From Paenibacillus selenitireducens (GTDB taxonomy: Bacteria > Bacillota > Bacilli > Paenibacillales > Paenibacillaceae): a stretch of 64,000 nt of DNA. Positions 1-8,995 of the stretch are shown piece after piece. The translations under genes and the position numbers were made by a program. The notes under the pieces are model-generated. The model was not told the origin of the DNA. It ran no database searches and saw nothing but the letters and a program-made list of their open reading frames with translations. Where the stretch lies: the NCBI RefSeq assembly GCF_002021565.1, contig NZ_MSZX01000001.1, forward strand, positions 434,027 through 498,026, read 5' to 3'. Positions within the stretch are counted from its first letter, which is position 1, and each line of letters starts with the position of its first letter.

Positions 1-1060
1 ATTTGGTATAGTGACCTTTGCCAAGCCAGCTTGCGGTGAAGTCTTGGATCCAAGGACGAATGATCGGTTTCTTCTCCGCGATGGGATCAAGTTTCTTGTG
101 CGTGTCAACCATGGAGCCTTTGATGGTCTGATAAGGCGTATTATCGGGGTTATTTGACCCGAACCAACCCGTCGTATAATGACTCGGGTAGACCATGGGA
201 CTGATGACATCGACGTTCTCTGAGATTTTCACGAAATCTTGTCCGATGCCCTCGGCGGCTGGAACGGAAGCGGCATACCCAAAAATATCAACAGATACGC
301 GAACGCCAAGCGGTGCGAGCTGTTGTTTGGCGTATTGTACGAAATCCGTTACAATCTGTACACGTGACTTGTCATTCGTCGTGTATTTCAGCGATTTGGC
401 TTTATTTTCGAAGCCTTCCGGGAAGCGCACATAATCGAACTGAATTTCTTTGAATCCCAGCTTCGCGGCTTCTTTTGCGATCTCAACGTTATAATCCCAT
501 ACTTCTTTCATATACGGATTTACGAAGCTGTCCTTTTTGCCATTCGCCCAGACCGATCCGTCAGCCCGTAGATAGGAGAGATCCGGGCGGTTTTTGGCGA
601 GTACCGTATCCTTAAATACGACAATTCTCGCGATGGGATAGACCTTGTGCTGTTGAAGCGTGTCCATGAATTGATGGATATTTTTGATAAAAGGTTTCGG
701 TGTCCCTAACTTTTTTAATAAATCGTTATCGGTCTTATAGGTGATATAACCCGAATCATCCTTGATATCGACGACCATCGCATTTAGCTCTGTCGTATCT
801 AGTAAATTTAACAACGATTGCAGACGTTCACCGCCAGCGCTGTATGCCGTCGTGTATATTCCCTTCACTTTAGGTGCATTTTGTTGCGGATGAAGCAGCG
901 CTATAAAAGGATTGGTGCCTTGCCCGTCTTGAGACGATTCTAAAGCAATCGCTTGAATAGCAGCTTTCATGAATGGTGTGAGACTGGGGTCCTGCTGCGG
1001 TTGATGATGTCCGTTCATTGAGCTGAATGCCATGAGTAATAGGGACCAAATGATGTTCAT
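1..1060 (-). CDS. Putative glycoside hydrolase (DUF4015/PF13200 type), C-terminus beyond the window
   Basis: The reading frame starts with ATG at 1060 behind a GAAGGAGAG ribosome site and stays open to the left edge, so about 353 residues are visible and the C-terminus is missing. A short hydrophobic N-terminus suggests export. The body has the features of the PF13200 TIM-barrel family: a conserved start of the barrel (GIYTTAYSAGG), VVDIKDDSGY, an RIVVFKD strand, and FKEIQFDYVRFPEG, followed by RVSVDIFGYAA and VISPMVYPSHY. The family is related to GH13-like hydrolases and is assumed to act on polysaccharide, but the substrate is unknown. Family assignment is by motif recall. Confidence 0.85.
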   Translation of the reverse strand, partial: MNIIWSLLLMAFSSMNGHHQPQQDPSLTPFMKAAIQAIALESSQDGQGTNPFIALLHPQQNAPKVKGIYTTAYSAGGERLQSLLNLLDTTELNAMVVDIKDDSGYITYKTDNDLLKKLGTPKPFIKNIHQFMDTLQQHKVYPIARIVVFKDTVLAKNRPDLSYLRADGSVWANGKKDSFVNPYMKEVWDYNVEIAKEAAKLGFKEIQFDYVRFPEGFENKAKSLKYTTNDKSRVQIVTDFVQYAKQQLAPLGVRVSVDIFGYAASVPAAEGIGQDFVKISENVDVISPMVYPSHYTTGWFGSNNPDNTPYQTIKGSMVDTHKKLDPIAEKKPIIRPWIQDFTASWLGKGHYTK

Positions 1061-1155
1061 TACTGAAATCTCTCCTTCTATAGCTCTATTAACTAGATTA
1101 TAGCGAAAAAGAGAGAAACGATATAGAAGGAATTTGCAAAATATTGGTGAAAAAT

Positions 1156-1189
1156 GAAACCCCAACAGGTTTAGGCCCATTGGGGTTTC
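1156..1189 (-). terminator. Rho-independent terminator
   Basis: Ten-base inverted repeat GAAACCCCAA/TTGGGGTTTC. On the minus strand it is followed by ATTTTT. It lies 2 bp past the stop of the small gene ending at 1192 and so supports that gene being real. Confidence 0.7.
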
Positions 1190-1191
1190 TT

Positions 1192-1449
1192 TCAATGAAT
1201 ATAACCGTTTTTCTGATTATCACAGATGCTGTAATGAATAATCTCCATCGCATCCCCAGGACTCAAGATTTGCATTCCGTCTCGCAGAACAATGCTGCGC
1301 TCTAACTCAGTTTTACGTAGGAACGGAATGAGATCAGGGTACCATTTTAACACAATCTCGGACAGTTTTACCGTTTCCATTTCCACAGCGATCACCCTTT
1401 CGTCGAAATCATACAATACGATTCGGAAAAGCTGTACATCGTGAAACAA
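1192..1449 (-). CDS. Small hypothetical protein, 85 aa
   Basis: A TTG-initiated frame of 85 codons with no recognised domain. It is predicted soluble and slightly acidic, with no signal peptide. There is no clear ribosome site before the TTG. An in-frame ATG 22 codons later (before ETVKLSEIVLKW) has a weak AAAGGG upstream and could be the true start. The terminator immediately after the stop is the best evidence of expression. Function unknown. Confidence 0.5.
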   Translation of the reverse strand: MFHDVQLFRIVLYDFDERVIAVEMETVKLSEIVLKWYPDLIPFLRKTELERSIVLRDGMQILSPGDAMEIIHYSICDNQKNGYIH

Positions 1450-1541
1450 AGGGTAAAAATTCTGAAAACTATGCCAAATGATTCATTTCATTTACATTGA
1501 TTTGATTATAACACATTATTTCACAGAAATGTAGCGACACA

Positions 1542-2366
1542 TTAAGCTTTACGCTTGCGAAATGAGCCCATTACGCCGACCGTCTCCACGATATTAACGA
1601 AAGCTTTTTTATCAACGGACTTGATAATATTTTGAAGCTCCGCCAACTCATAACGTGTGGTAACCGTCATTAGCATATCTTTTTCCACCTCAGAATATGC
1701 GCCTCTTGTTTTGATGATGGTAACGCCCCGAGGGAGACATAGTAATTTTTCCAGCATTTTCTCGGTCTCATTGGTAATAATGAAAGCCGTTACTTTAATG
1801 TGGCTAATATGGATGACATCCATTACCTTCCCCGTAATAAATACGGATAACATCGAGTACAAAGCTAAATCCCAGTTGTCTTTCATGTACCCTAAGGCAA
1901 CAATGATGAAGCCGTTCAGGCCTACAATCATCGTGCCGAGCTGGATATCACGATATCTGGAAACGATGGAAGCCACGATATCGAAGCCACCGGAAGAACC
2001 GCCAAAGCGTAAAGAAATCCCGGCACCGATCCCGATTAGACAACCGCCGAAGACCGCACCCAGAATGGGCGTGTCATTAAATTGAAAGACTGGAAACACT
2101 TGCATCAACCATGTAACGGCCAAAACGGACACAATACTATTGAATATAAATCGTTTCCCAAGGATGAACCACCCTGCAACCAAGATTGGCGCATTATAGA
2201 TTAAATACAGCATACCGATATTCCAATCGGTAAAATATCCCGTAATCATGGCCAGACCGCTGACGCCTGTACTCAAGATCTGATGGGGGATAAGGAAGAA
2301 ATTAGAACCAGCCGCAATAAATACCGCTCCGATAATCATCGCAACGATTTCCCATGCTCTTTTCAA
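1542..2366 (-). CDS. YitT family membrane protein (DUF161 + DUF2179)
   Basis: A 274-residue polytopic protein starting with TTG behind TGAGGTGA. The N-terminal ~165 residues form five or six membrane segments with the DUF161 signatures ISTGVSGLAMI and GIGAGISLRFGGSSGGFD. The C-terminal ~90 residues are the cytoplasmic DUF2179 domain (TAFIITNETEKMLEKL, RGVTIIKTRGAYS). The length is normal for the family, whose members are numerous in Bacilli and lack an agreed substrate. It is monocistronic here and divergent from the helicase gene. Confidence 0.92.
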   Translation of the reverse strand: MKRAWEIVAMIIGAVFIAAGSNFFLIPHQILSTGVSGLAMITGYFTDWNIGMLYLIYNAPILVAGWFILGKRFIFNSIVSVLAVTWLMQVFPVFQFNDTPILGAVFGGCLIGIGAGISLRFGGSSGGFDIVASIVSRYRDIQLGTMIVGLNGFIIVALGYMKDNWDLALYSMLSVFITGKVMDVIHISHIKVTAFIITNETEKMLEKLLCLPRGVTIIKTRGAYSEVEKDMLMTVTTRYELAELQNIIKSVDKKAFVNIVETVGVMGSFRKRKA

Positions 2367-2427
2367 AACTAAATCACCTCATATGTAGTATTCGTTAGAT
2401 CGTGGCTGGTATTCTTCACTTATTTTG

Positions 2428-2436
2428 TGATATAAT
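2428..2436 (+). promoter_or_regulatory. Extended -10 promoter for the RNA helicase
   Basis: TGATATAAT is a perfect TGn-TATAAT extended -10; no good -35 box is seen 17 bp upstream. Transcription would start near 2443, leaving about 180 nt of leader before the helicase start codon. Confidence 0.55.
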
Positions 2437-2442
2437 AAATTA

Positions 2443-2620
2443 GATGTTCTTGAGTAGGGATTATTTTCCAACTGTGATGGTGATTGCAGTTGGATTTGTG
2501 CATTATATATGCAATATAATAAGAACCTTGGGATCGCATTTAAAATGTTTTTCGCTACTTAAGGATACAGTTTAGGATGGGGAAAGTCCACCATCGACAT
2601 AAAAGAAGGAGTTTGAATAA
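2443..2620 (+). promoter_or_regulatory. Long structured 5' leader of the DEAD-box helicase gene
   Basis: The stretch has no ORF but carries successive inverted repeats: TCCAACTG/CAGTTGGA (2467-2494), ATTATAT/ATATAAT (about 2502-2520) and GATGG/CCATC near 2575-2595. Long leaders on cold-responsive RNA helicase genes are known in bacteria. Whether this one is thermo- or autoregulatory is inference; it matches no riboswitch I recognise. Confidence 0.4.
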
Positions 2621-2625
2621 TATTG

Positions 2626-4254
2626 ATGAACTTTACAGATTTTGGCTTGGACGTAAAATTGCTCCAGGCAATCACGGAACTTGGGTTTGAAGAATCCACA
2701 CCGATTCAATCCAAATCCATTCCTTTCGCCATGGAAGGTAAAGATTTAATTGGACAGGCACAGACGGGAACAGGGAAGACAGCGGCTTTTGGTATTCCGT
2801 TGATTAACAAGATCCCAACTTCGGAAGAACGCATTGTAGCGCTCATCATGACACCAACACGTGAGTTAGCCATCCAAGTATCAGAAGAAATTGCAAAGCT
2901 TGCACGTTTCAAAGGTACTCGTTCCCTACCGATTTATGGAGGACAAGATATTGTTCGCCAAATCCGCGCTTTAAAGAAAAAGCCTCAGATCATTATTGGT
3001 ACACCTGGTCGTTTGTTAGATCACATTAATCGTAAAACCATTAAATTGGATGATGTGCAAACCGTAATTTTGGATGAAGCAGATGAAATGCTGGATATGG
3101 GCTTCATGGAAGACATTCAATCCATTCTCAAATTAGTTCCAGATGAGCGTCAAACGATGTTGTTCTCCGCAACTATGCCGCCGAACATTCAGAAGCTTGC
3201 ACAGCAATTCTTGAGAAACCCTGAGCATGTTTCGGTTATTCCTAAACAAGTTAGTGCTCCGTTAATCGATCAAGCGTACATTGAAGTTCACGAGCGCCAG
3301 AAATTTGAAGCAATAAGCCGCTTGTTGGATATGGAGTCGCCTGAACTTGCTATCGTATTCGGACGTACGAAACGTCGGGTTGATGAACTGTCTGAAGCTT
3401 TGCAAAAACGCGGTTATTCTGCTGACGGCCTACATGGTGACTTATCACAGAACCAACGTGATACGGTTATGCGTAAATTCCGTGACGGAAGCATTGATGT
3501 TCTCGTAGCAACAGACGTTGCAGCTCGCGGACTTGATGTGAGCGGTGTAACTCATGTCGTAAACTTTGACCTTCCACAAGATCCTGAGAGCTATGTTCAC
3601 CGTATTGGTCGTACAGGTCGTGCAGGTAAAGAAGGTACAGCTTGGTCTTTCGTAACGCCTCGTGAAATCGATCATTTGCATTTCATTGAGAAAGTAACAA
3701 GACACAAGATTGCACGTAAGCCGTTACCGAGTCTTGCTGAGGCAATTGAAGGCAAACAACGTCTTACAGCTGAGCGTCTTCTTGATATCGTTCAAAATGA
3801 AGAGTATAACGAATTCAAAGCGATTTCGATTCAATTACTCGAACAATATGATTCCGTACAATTGCTATCTGCGGCTATGAAATTGCTCACAGGTGAGAAA
3901 AAAGATTCTGTGATCGAATTGACACCGGAAGAGCCAATCCGTGCAAAACGCCGCAAACCGGACATTCGTACGAGTGGACGTCGTCCTTCCGGCAGCTACG
4001 GCTATAACCGTCAAGGTAGTGGCGGCAGCAGAGAAGGCGGTTCATCTTATCGCGGAAATCGTGAAGGAAGCCGTGAAGGTAGTCGTGATGGCAACCGCGG
4101 TGGATACTCCAAAGGCGGCTACGGCAGCAGAGAAGGCGGTTATTCACGTGGAGAGGGCGGATACCGTGGTAATAACAGCGGAGATCGTAAACCTCGTACA
4201 GGCAGCAATGAGAGCCGCAGACCGACAAAACGTCCAGAGAGCAGTGACGTTTAG
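2626..4254 (+). CDS. cshA: DEAD-box ATP-dependent RNA helicase (CshA/DeaD type)
   Basis: A 542-residue RNA helicase of the CshA group, which unwinds RNA in ribosome assembly, mRNA decay and cold adaptation. All motifs are present in order: Q motif near residue 20, AQTGTGKT (Walker A), PTRELA, DEAD ([14 protein letters not shown]), SAT, then [20 protein letters not shown] and HRIGRTGR. Residues ~430-543 form a basic, disordered tail with many RGG/SREGG/GGY repeats that probably binds RNA. I prefer ATG at 2626, but TTG at 2623 is one codon earlier and nearer the GAAGGAG site. A strong terminator follows. Confidence 0.93.
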   Translation: MNFTDFGLDVKLLQAITELGFEESTPIQSKSIPFAMEGKDLIGQAQTGTGKTAAFGIPLINKIPTSEERIVALIMTPTRELAIQVSEEIAKLARFKGTRSLPIYGGQDIVRQIRALKKKPQIIIGTPGRLLDHINRKTIKLDDVQTVILDEADEMLDMGFMEDIQSILKLVPDERQTMLFSATMPPNIQKLAQQFLRNPEHVSVIPKQVSAPLIDQAYIEVHERQKFEAISRLLDMESPELAIVFGRTKRRVDELSEALQKRGYSADGLHGDLSQNQRDTVMRKFRDGSIDVLVATDVAARGLDVSGVTHVVNFDLPQDPESYVHRIGRTGRAGKEGTAWSFVTPREIDHLHFIEKVTRHKIARKPLPSLAEAIEGKQRLTAERLLDIVQNEEYNEFKAISIQLLEQYDSVQLLSAAMKLLTGEKKDSVIELTPEEPIRAKRRKPDIRTSGRRPSGSYGYNRQGSGGSREGGSSYRGNREGSREGSRDGNRGGYSKGGYGSREGGYSRGEGGYRGNNSGDRKPRTGSNESRRPTKRPESSDV

Positions 4255-4263
4255 AATATGTCC

Positions 4264-4296
4264 AAAAGACGAAGCCTATGCTTCGTCTTTTTTTTG
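4264..4296 (+). terminator. Rho-independent terminator after the helicase
   Basis: Twelve-base perfect stem AAAAGACGAAGC/GCTTCGTCTTTT with a CTAT loop, followed by a run of T. Confidence 0.9.
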
Positions 4297-4500
4297 TTGT
4301 ACGACATTAACCGTGTAGTCTCACGGGATTTAGATGAATGCACAACTAAATTGGGGATTACCGTATATCCTATGGCGATAGGTTCAAGCCATTTAGACTT
4401 TTACCTAGGTGATCAAAAATAGGCGGTAGCAAATGGTGGGCCATTTGTATTATAGTTATACTATACAAGCTTTGACGATGTTGCTGAGGAGGTAATTTGG

Positions 4501-5271
4501 TTGGAATTTAAAGGTGTTATGGGTGGGTTGTACCGTATATCCGAATGGATTATGCGTTTATCGGCCATCAATCTGTTGTGGGTGCTGTGTTCATCCCCGT
4601 TTTTGTTTTTTGCATTTACGAAATTGTTGGTTGTACAGCAGAACTTAATGAATGAGTCTCTTACCATGAACTGGGCTATGGGGATTGTCGCTCCATTTAC
4701 GTTGTTTCCAGCGACGGCTGCAATGTTTACGGTTGCAAGAAAGTGGGTTACAGGAGAGACAGATGTGAAATTGTTCTCCACTTTCTTTAAAGGGTACAAG
4801 CAGAACTATGTTCAAAGCATGATCGGCGGTATTTTCTACACATTACTTGCTGTCATTATGTATGTGGATTTGAAAGTATACATGACACAATTAAAAGGAT
4901 TCCAGTTCGTTGGTATCGTCATGGTTGCCTTGCTGGTTATCCTATTAGTGTCGATGTTTAACTTCTTCTCCATGGTCGTACACTATCATATGAAAACGTT
5001 CCAATTACTTAAAAATGCTGTGCTCTTGACCGTGATTCGTCCCATTCGTTCCGTAACTACGGTACTTGGAGCGGGAATTCTCGGCTACTTCAGCTTGAAA
5101 TATCCTTTCTTGCTGGTCTTCTTTACAGGCAGTGTCATTGCAGCATTTGCATTCTACAACTTTCACTTAATTTATTTGAAAATGCAGACGCAATTGGAGA
5201 AAGAAGCACTTGAAAAAGCAGAAAAAGAAGAGCTTGAAGCAGCAGAGAATGATGACAAAGCATCCGTTTAG
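4501..5271 (+). CDS. DUF624 (YesL family) membrane protein
   Basis: A 256-residue protein with about five hydrophobic segments. It begins with TTG behind GAGGAGGTAA. The N-terminus (VMGGLYRISEWIMRLSAINLLW) and the central VVHYHMKTFQLLKNA segment are typical of PF04854/DUF624, whose B. subtilis member YesL sits next to the YesMN sugar-sensing locus. The C-terminal 25 residues are a charged Glu/Lys helix. The family's function is unknown. The stop codon adjoins the -35 box of the 6S RNA promoter. Confidence 0.85.
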   Translation: MEFKGVMGGLYRISEWIMRLSAINLLWVLCSSPFLFFAFTKLLVVQQNLMNESLTMNWAMGIVAPFTLFPATAAMFTVARKWVTGETDVKLFSTFFKGYKQNYVQSMIGGIFYTLLAVIMYVDLKVYMTQLKGFQFVGIVMVALLVILLVSMFNFFSMVVHYHMKTFQLLKNAVLLTVIRPIRSVTTVLGAGILGYFSLKYPFLLVFFTGSVIAAFAFYNFHLIYLKMQTQLEKEALEKAEKEELEAAENDDKASV

Positions 5272-5300
5272 TTTACATTTTTCTAGCGAAGGTCTATAAT
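5272..5300 (+). promoter_or_regulatory. SigA-type promoter of the 6S RNA gene
   Basis: TTTACA (5272-5277), a 17-bp spacer, then a perfect TATAAT (5295-5300). Transcription should start about 5307, a few bases before the 6S closing stem. Confidence 0.8.
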
Positions 5301-5306
5301 AAGTGT

Positions 5307-5489
5307 ACATCCTGCGATGTTCGTTTCGATTCCTCGTTGTTTTGAACCAATGATGGTTTCTAGGGAGTTCAATATCGAGATGCGGCTGACATGCCCTCAC
5401 CACGAGGGACCTCAAAAGCAACTCTGCGGACACCCACCTGCGAGAGTAGGTTCAGAAACATAAGAATCGGACGGCATCGGCGGGTTTTT
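5307..5489 (+). ncRNA. ssrS: 6S RNA
   Basis: A non-coding stretch of about 180 nt with a strong promoter and a T-run at its end. Its two ends pair as in 6S RNA: CCTGCGATG near 5311 with CATCGGCGGG near 5474-5483, then TTCGATTC with GAATCGGA. The end halves (GATGTTCG near the 5' end, CGGCATC near the 3' end) resemble the terminal stem of known 6S RNAs, and the middle has a large internal bubble. 6S RNA mimics an open promoter and sequesters the SigA RNA polymerase holoenzyme in stationary phase. Exact ends are inferred. A covariance search (RF00013) would be decisive. Confidence 0.85.
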
Positions 5490-5512
5490 GTACATATAAG
5501 GGAGGAAATACG

Positions 5513-5905
5513 TTGTCACTCAAAAGAGCTTTAATCGGCATCTTGCGCAGTTATGAAGCAACTGGAGATCGCGCTAAAGACCCTAAACTAAAATCGCATT
5601 ATTATAACTTATCTAAAGACCGCGCATGGGAAGAAGTTGTATCCACGCTAAAGAAAATTCCTGGATATAAAGTTCTTCACGAAGTGCATTCCGTTGGGGA
5701 AATTACCCTGGAGAAAAGAACGATGACAGGAAGAACGATGGATATTACCGTATCGGTCATATCTGTTGGTCCAATGAAGTCGGCAGTTGATATCTTCTCG
5801 GCATCGCGTGGAGGTATGGGGGATCTTGGATCGAACTACCGTGTGATTATGGATTTGTATGCTATCTTAGATAAGAAGCTTTCAACTTATAAAACCGTGA
5901 GCTAA
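5513..5905 (+). CDS. Conserved hypothetical protein, 130 aa
   Basis: Starts with TTG behind GGGAGGAA. It is a soluble alpha+beta protein without signal peptide or membrane segment. The N-terminus is basic, and the middle alternates strands (YKVLHEVHSVGEITLEKRT, MDITVSVISVGP). I do not recognise the family with confidence; a DUF1499-like fold is possible. It is a single gene between 6S RNA and a bidirectional terminator. Confidence 0.7.
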   Translation: MSLKRALIGILRSYEATGDRAKDPKLKSHYYNLSKDRAWEEVVSTLKKIPGYKVLHEVHSVGEITLEKRTMTGRTMDITVSVISVGPMKSAVDIFSASRGGMGDLGSNYRVIMDLYAILDKKLSTYKTVS

Positions 5906-5942
5906 TTGTTTCGGATTATCCGAATATTATATAGGAACAAGA

Positions 5943-5979
5943 AAAAAGCGAGGAAGGGGAAACCTTCGCTCGCTTTTTA
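5943..5979. terminator. Bidirectional terminator
   Basis: AAAAAGCGAG-GAAGG stem paired with CCTTC-G-CTCGCTTTTT, with A/T tracts on both sides. It serves the gene ending at 5905 and the convergent thiol peroxidase gene. Confidence 0.85.
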
Positions 5980-6001
5980 CGTAATGTGTAGTATGTTCGA
6001 A

Positions 6002-6514
6002 TTACAGAAGTGCTTGAACAGCAGCAATAGCTCCCTCATAGTTCGGGTGCTCTGTCATTTCTTCAAGGACTTGTACGTATGTAATCGTATCATTTGCATC
6101 GAGAACGAACACAGCACGCATGTCAAGACGGAATTCTTTGATTAGAACGCCGTAAGCTTCGCCGAAGCTATTCGATTTGTAATCGGACAATGTGATTACT
6201 TTATCGATGCCGGCAGCTCCGCACCAACGAGCTTGTGCAAATGGAAGATCAGCACTCACAGTTAGGATTACAACATTCTCACCAAGCTTGCTTGCTTCTT
6301 CGTTGAAGCGGCGAGTTTGAGCGTCACATACGCCTGTATCGAGGGAAGGGACTACGCTAATTAATTTGATTTTGCCTGCGTAATCGTTAAGGGATACTTC
6401 TTCAAGCAAGTTTTTGTTCAATGTAAAGTCAGGAGCTTTGTCACCTGCTTTAAGTTCTGGACCGATAAGTGTGATCGGGTTTCCTTTGAATGCTACAGTA
6501 CGTTCTTGTGCCAT
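6002..6514 (-). CDS. tpx: Thiol peroxidase (Tpx, atypical 2-Cys peroxiredoxin)
   Basis: A 170-residue cytoplasmic peroxiredoxin that reduces H2O2 and alkyl hydroperoxides using thioredoxin. The peroxidatic cysteine is C63 in [12 protein letters not shown], and the resolving cysteine is C98 in ARWCGAAG, the spacing expected for Tpx. Length matches the family. The start is an ATG behind AAAGGAGGC. It is monocistronic. Confidence 0.96.
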   Translation of the reverse strand: MAQERTVAFKGNPITLIGPELKAGDKAPDFTLNKNLLEEVSLNDYAGKIKLISVVPSLDTGVCDAQTRRFNEEASKLGENVVILTVSADLPFAQARWCGAAGIDKVITLSDYKSNSFGEAYGVLIKEFRLDMRAVFVLDANDTITYVQVLEEMTEHPNYEGAIAAVQALL

Positions 6515-6623
6515 GATTGTTGCCTCCTTTAATTTCTTGTAACTTCCATAAATTATTATAGACTGTTTGATTCCGAGTTGTCTAATTGATTTACATATTT
6601 TTTTCTAGTAAAGGGTGTTGTGT

Positions 6624-7223
6624 GTGATTTTTATTCGGTATGAGAGCTTTCGAAAGTATCTTAAGTTTTACCCAGTCACTTCGTTGCTGCTGTTAGCAAA
6701 TATCGTCATGTTCATCATTATGAGTTTTGATGGGGGTTCGACGAACGGAGCAACGTTAGTGAAATACGGGGCGATGTATAATGACTACCAATTTGCTACA
6801 GAATATTGGCGATATTTCACGGCGATGTTCCTCCATATCGGGTTTGAACACTTGCTGTTCAATTGTTTTGCCCTCTTTGTCTTCGCACCGCCATTAGAAC
6901 GTTTGTTAGGTTCTTGGCAATACGGGATCTTCTATCTCGTGAGCGGCCTGTTCGGCAATGTAATTAGTGAACTGATGGCAAGTGAGACACATTTGTCTGC
7001 AGGGGCCTCAGGAGCCATCTACGGGATTTATGGTGCGTATCTATTCATTGTATTGCTGCAGCGCTCACTGCTGGATCCTCCATCGCGTCAGACGATCTAT
7101 ATGCTTCTGGTGATGGGACTTGTATACTCGTTCGTTGTGACAGGGATTAACATATGGGCGCATCTTGGCGGGTTATTGGCTGGATTTGTATTGTATGGGT
7201 TTATCCGTAAATTAAGGTTGTGA
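6624..7223 (+). CDS. Rhomboid family intramembrane serine protease
   Basis: About 199 residues with six hydrophobic helices. Rhomboid signatures are HIGFEHLLFNCFALF (the HxxxN region of TM2), GASGAIYGIYGAY with the catalytic serine near residue 130, and IWAHLGGLLAGF with the catalytic histidine near residue 180. It cleaves membrane-spanning substrates within the bilayer. GTG at 6624 is chosen because AAAGGGTG lies at a suitable distance; GTG 6615 and TTG 6618 are also in frame. Confidence 0.92.
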   Translation: MIFIRYESFRKYLKFYPVTSLLLLANIVMFIIMSFDGGSTNGATLVKYGAMYNDYQFATEYWRYFTAMFLHIGFEHLLFNCFALFVFAPPLERLLGSWQYGIFYLVSGLFGNVISELMASETHLSAGASGAIYGIYGAYLFIVLLQRSLLDPPSRQTIYMLLVMGLVYSFVVTGINIWAHLGGLLAGFVLYGFIRKLRL

Positions 7224-7306
7224 CATTTCTCTCAAAGTTTTCATTGAAAGCACAATGACGGCATGGTACATTAGCTGTATTGACGTCAAGAACGGAGTGT
7301 CCATCA

Positions 7307-8212
7307 GTGGAATTAAGGCAGTTGTATTATTTTGTGAAAGTAGCAAAAAAGGAGCATGTCACGCAAGCGGCTGAAGAGCTGCATGTTGCACAGTCGGCAG
7401 TAAGCCGGCAGATTCATCAGCTGGAGGAAGAACTCGGTGTCAAATTATTTCTGCAAAAAGGCCGTAATCTTCAACTAACTCCGGTAGGACAATTGTTATA
7501 TAAGCGTGTTGAAGCGGTTTTGAAAGACTTGGAACGAACCGTACAAGAGATTCATGAATTCCATGATCCCGAATGCGGCGAAATTCGATTAGGCTTTCCG
7601 CACAGCTTGGGGATTCATTTAATGCCTGAAGTGGTATCGGGTTTCCGTAAGAAACATCCGAATGTCAAATTTCGGTTGAAGCAAGGGAATTATGCTTCGA
7701 TCGTCAAGGATGTCGTGTCTGGAGAGACGGATCTTGCGTTTATTTCTCCGTTTCCGGAGGGACATGAGCAAGTGACAGGAGATATCCTGCTAACGGAAGA
7801 ATTATCTGCGATCCTTCCTCCCAATCATCCGCTTGCGGGCGAGGAATCGATCAAGCTTGAACAGCTAAAGAATGAAATGTTCGTTCTGTTCAGTAACGGA
7901 TATTCCTTACGACCTATTGTATTGGATGCTTGTGAGAAGGCTGGATTTGAACCGAAAATCAGCTTTGAAAGTGAAGAGACGGATACCATTCGCGGGCTTG
8001 TTGCTGCAGGGATGGGGGTTAGCTTGCTTCCTGACATGGCCCTGTTTCAGACCAAACAACTTCAACCTGCACGTGTGCGCATTCGCGATCCGAAGGTTCT
8101 GCGGCAGATTGGATTGATACGTCGAGCCGATCATAAGTTATCGCCTGTTGCGACAGTCTTCTATAACTTTCTCATACAGTACTTCGATACGTATAACCAT
8201 AAACAATCATAA
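7307..8212 (+). CDS. LysR family transcriptional regulator (GltC/CynR-like)
   Basis: A 301-residue LysR regulator. The N-terminal winged helix (residues ~1-60: LRQLYYFVKVAKKEHVTQAA, LHVAQSAVSRQIHQLEEELG) is followed by a periplasmic-binding-protein-like inducer domain. GTG at 7307 is preferred because CGGAGTG precedes it; an earlier in-frame TTG at 7280 has no site. LysR genes often control a divergent neighbour, but the adjacent genes here give no clue. Target and inducer are unknown. Confidence 0.9.
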   Translation: MELRQLYYFVKVAKKEHVTQAAEELHVAQSAVSRQIHQLEEELGVKLFLQKGRNLQLTPVGQLLYKRVEAVLKDLERTVQEIHEFHDPECGEIRLGFPHSLGIHLMPEVVSGFRKKHPNVKFRLKQGNYASIVKDVVSGETDLAFISPFPEGHEQVTGDILLTEELSAILPPNHPLAGEESIKLEQLKNEMFVLFSNGYSLRPIVLDACEKAGFEPKISFESEETDTIRGLVAAGMGVSLLPDMALFQTKQLQPARVRIRDPKVLRQIGLIRRADHKLSPVATVFYNFLIQYFDTYNHKQS

Positions 8213-8232
8213 TTAATGTATACATGAATGCC

Positions 8233-8272
8233 AAAACACCCAACGAGTTCATAAGGACTGTTGGGTGTTTTT
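8233..8272 (+). terminator. Rho-independent terminator
   Basis: Perfect stem AAAACACCCAAC/GTTGGGTGTTTT followed by T residues, after the LysR gene. Confidence 0.88.
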
Positions 8273-8296
8273 TTGGTTTGTCATGCATTCACGTGA

Positions 8297-8980
8297 TTAA
8301 TCGCGATTGCTCGTGAAAATTAAAATGTAACGCAATAGCTCCATGATGGATAGTAAAGCAGCAGCAACATAAGTGAGAGCAGCGGCATTCAATACTTTTG
8401 CAACACCACGTTCTTCGTCATTTGTAATAAAACCTTCAGATACCATAATATCTCTTGCGCGATTACTTGCGTTAAATTCGACTGGCAGTGTAACGACTTG
8501 GAACGCAACCGCAGCAGAGAAGAAGATGATCCCTAATCCGATTAAGTTGAGTGCACCAAAGATGAAACCAGCAATCAATAAGAATGGTGCGACGCCGGAA
8601 GCGAAGTTCACGAACGGGAACATCCGATGGCGAAGCATGAGCATGGAGTAGGATTGTTGATGCTGAATGGCATGACCTACTTCGTGGCATGCAACGGAAA
8701 CGGCGGAAATTGAATTTTCGTAGTATACCGGTTCAGACAATCGAACAACACGATGAATCGGATCGTAATGATCGGTTAATGCTCCGCGAACAGGCTCGAT
8801 GGGAACATCGTGTAATCCGTTCGCATCCAACATTCTTCTTGCTGCTTCATAACCTGTCATTCTACTTTGCGTAGGAACTTCTGAAAAACGACTAAATGTA
8901 CCCTTAACCCGAAATTGCGCCCATATCGTAAGAGCAAAGGCTAGCAAGATCGGAATGTACATAAAAGTTGATAAAGACAT
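8297..8980 (-). CDS. Zinc metallopeptidase, YugP family (PF04298)
   Basis: A 227-residue membrane-bound neutral zinc peptidase. The catalytic motif is HEVGHA in VACHEVGHAIQHQQSY, and membrane segments lie at the N-terminus (~5-22) and in the C-terminal half (~115-165 and 200-220). The family is widespread in Firmicutes and its substrates are unknown. Its ATG follows AAAGGAGG, only 15 bp downstream of the MerR gene, so the two probably form an operon. Confidence 0.92.
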   Translation of the reverse strand: MSLSTFMYIPILLAFALTIWAQFRVKGTFSRFSEVPTQSRMTGYEAARRMLDANGLHDVPIEPVRGALTDHYDPIHRVVRLSEPVYYENSISAVSVACHEVGHAIQHQQSYSMLMLRHRMFPFVNFASGVAPFLLIAGFIFGALNLIGLGIIFFSAAVAFQVVTLPVEFNASNRARDIMVSEGFITNDEERGVAKVLNAAALTYVAAALLSIMELLRYILIFTSNRD

Positions 8981-8995
8981 ATGAATAGCCTCCTT

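Noticed and set aside
3887-4228. Cys-rich minus-strand frame in the helicase tail
   Set aside because: Antisense reading of the Gly/Arg/Ser-rich tail codons.
5906-6145. 79-codon plus-strand frame
   Set aside because: It runs through a terminator and antisense to tpx, without a ribosome site.
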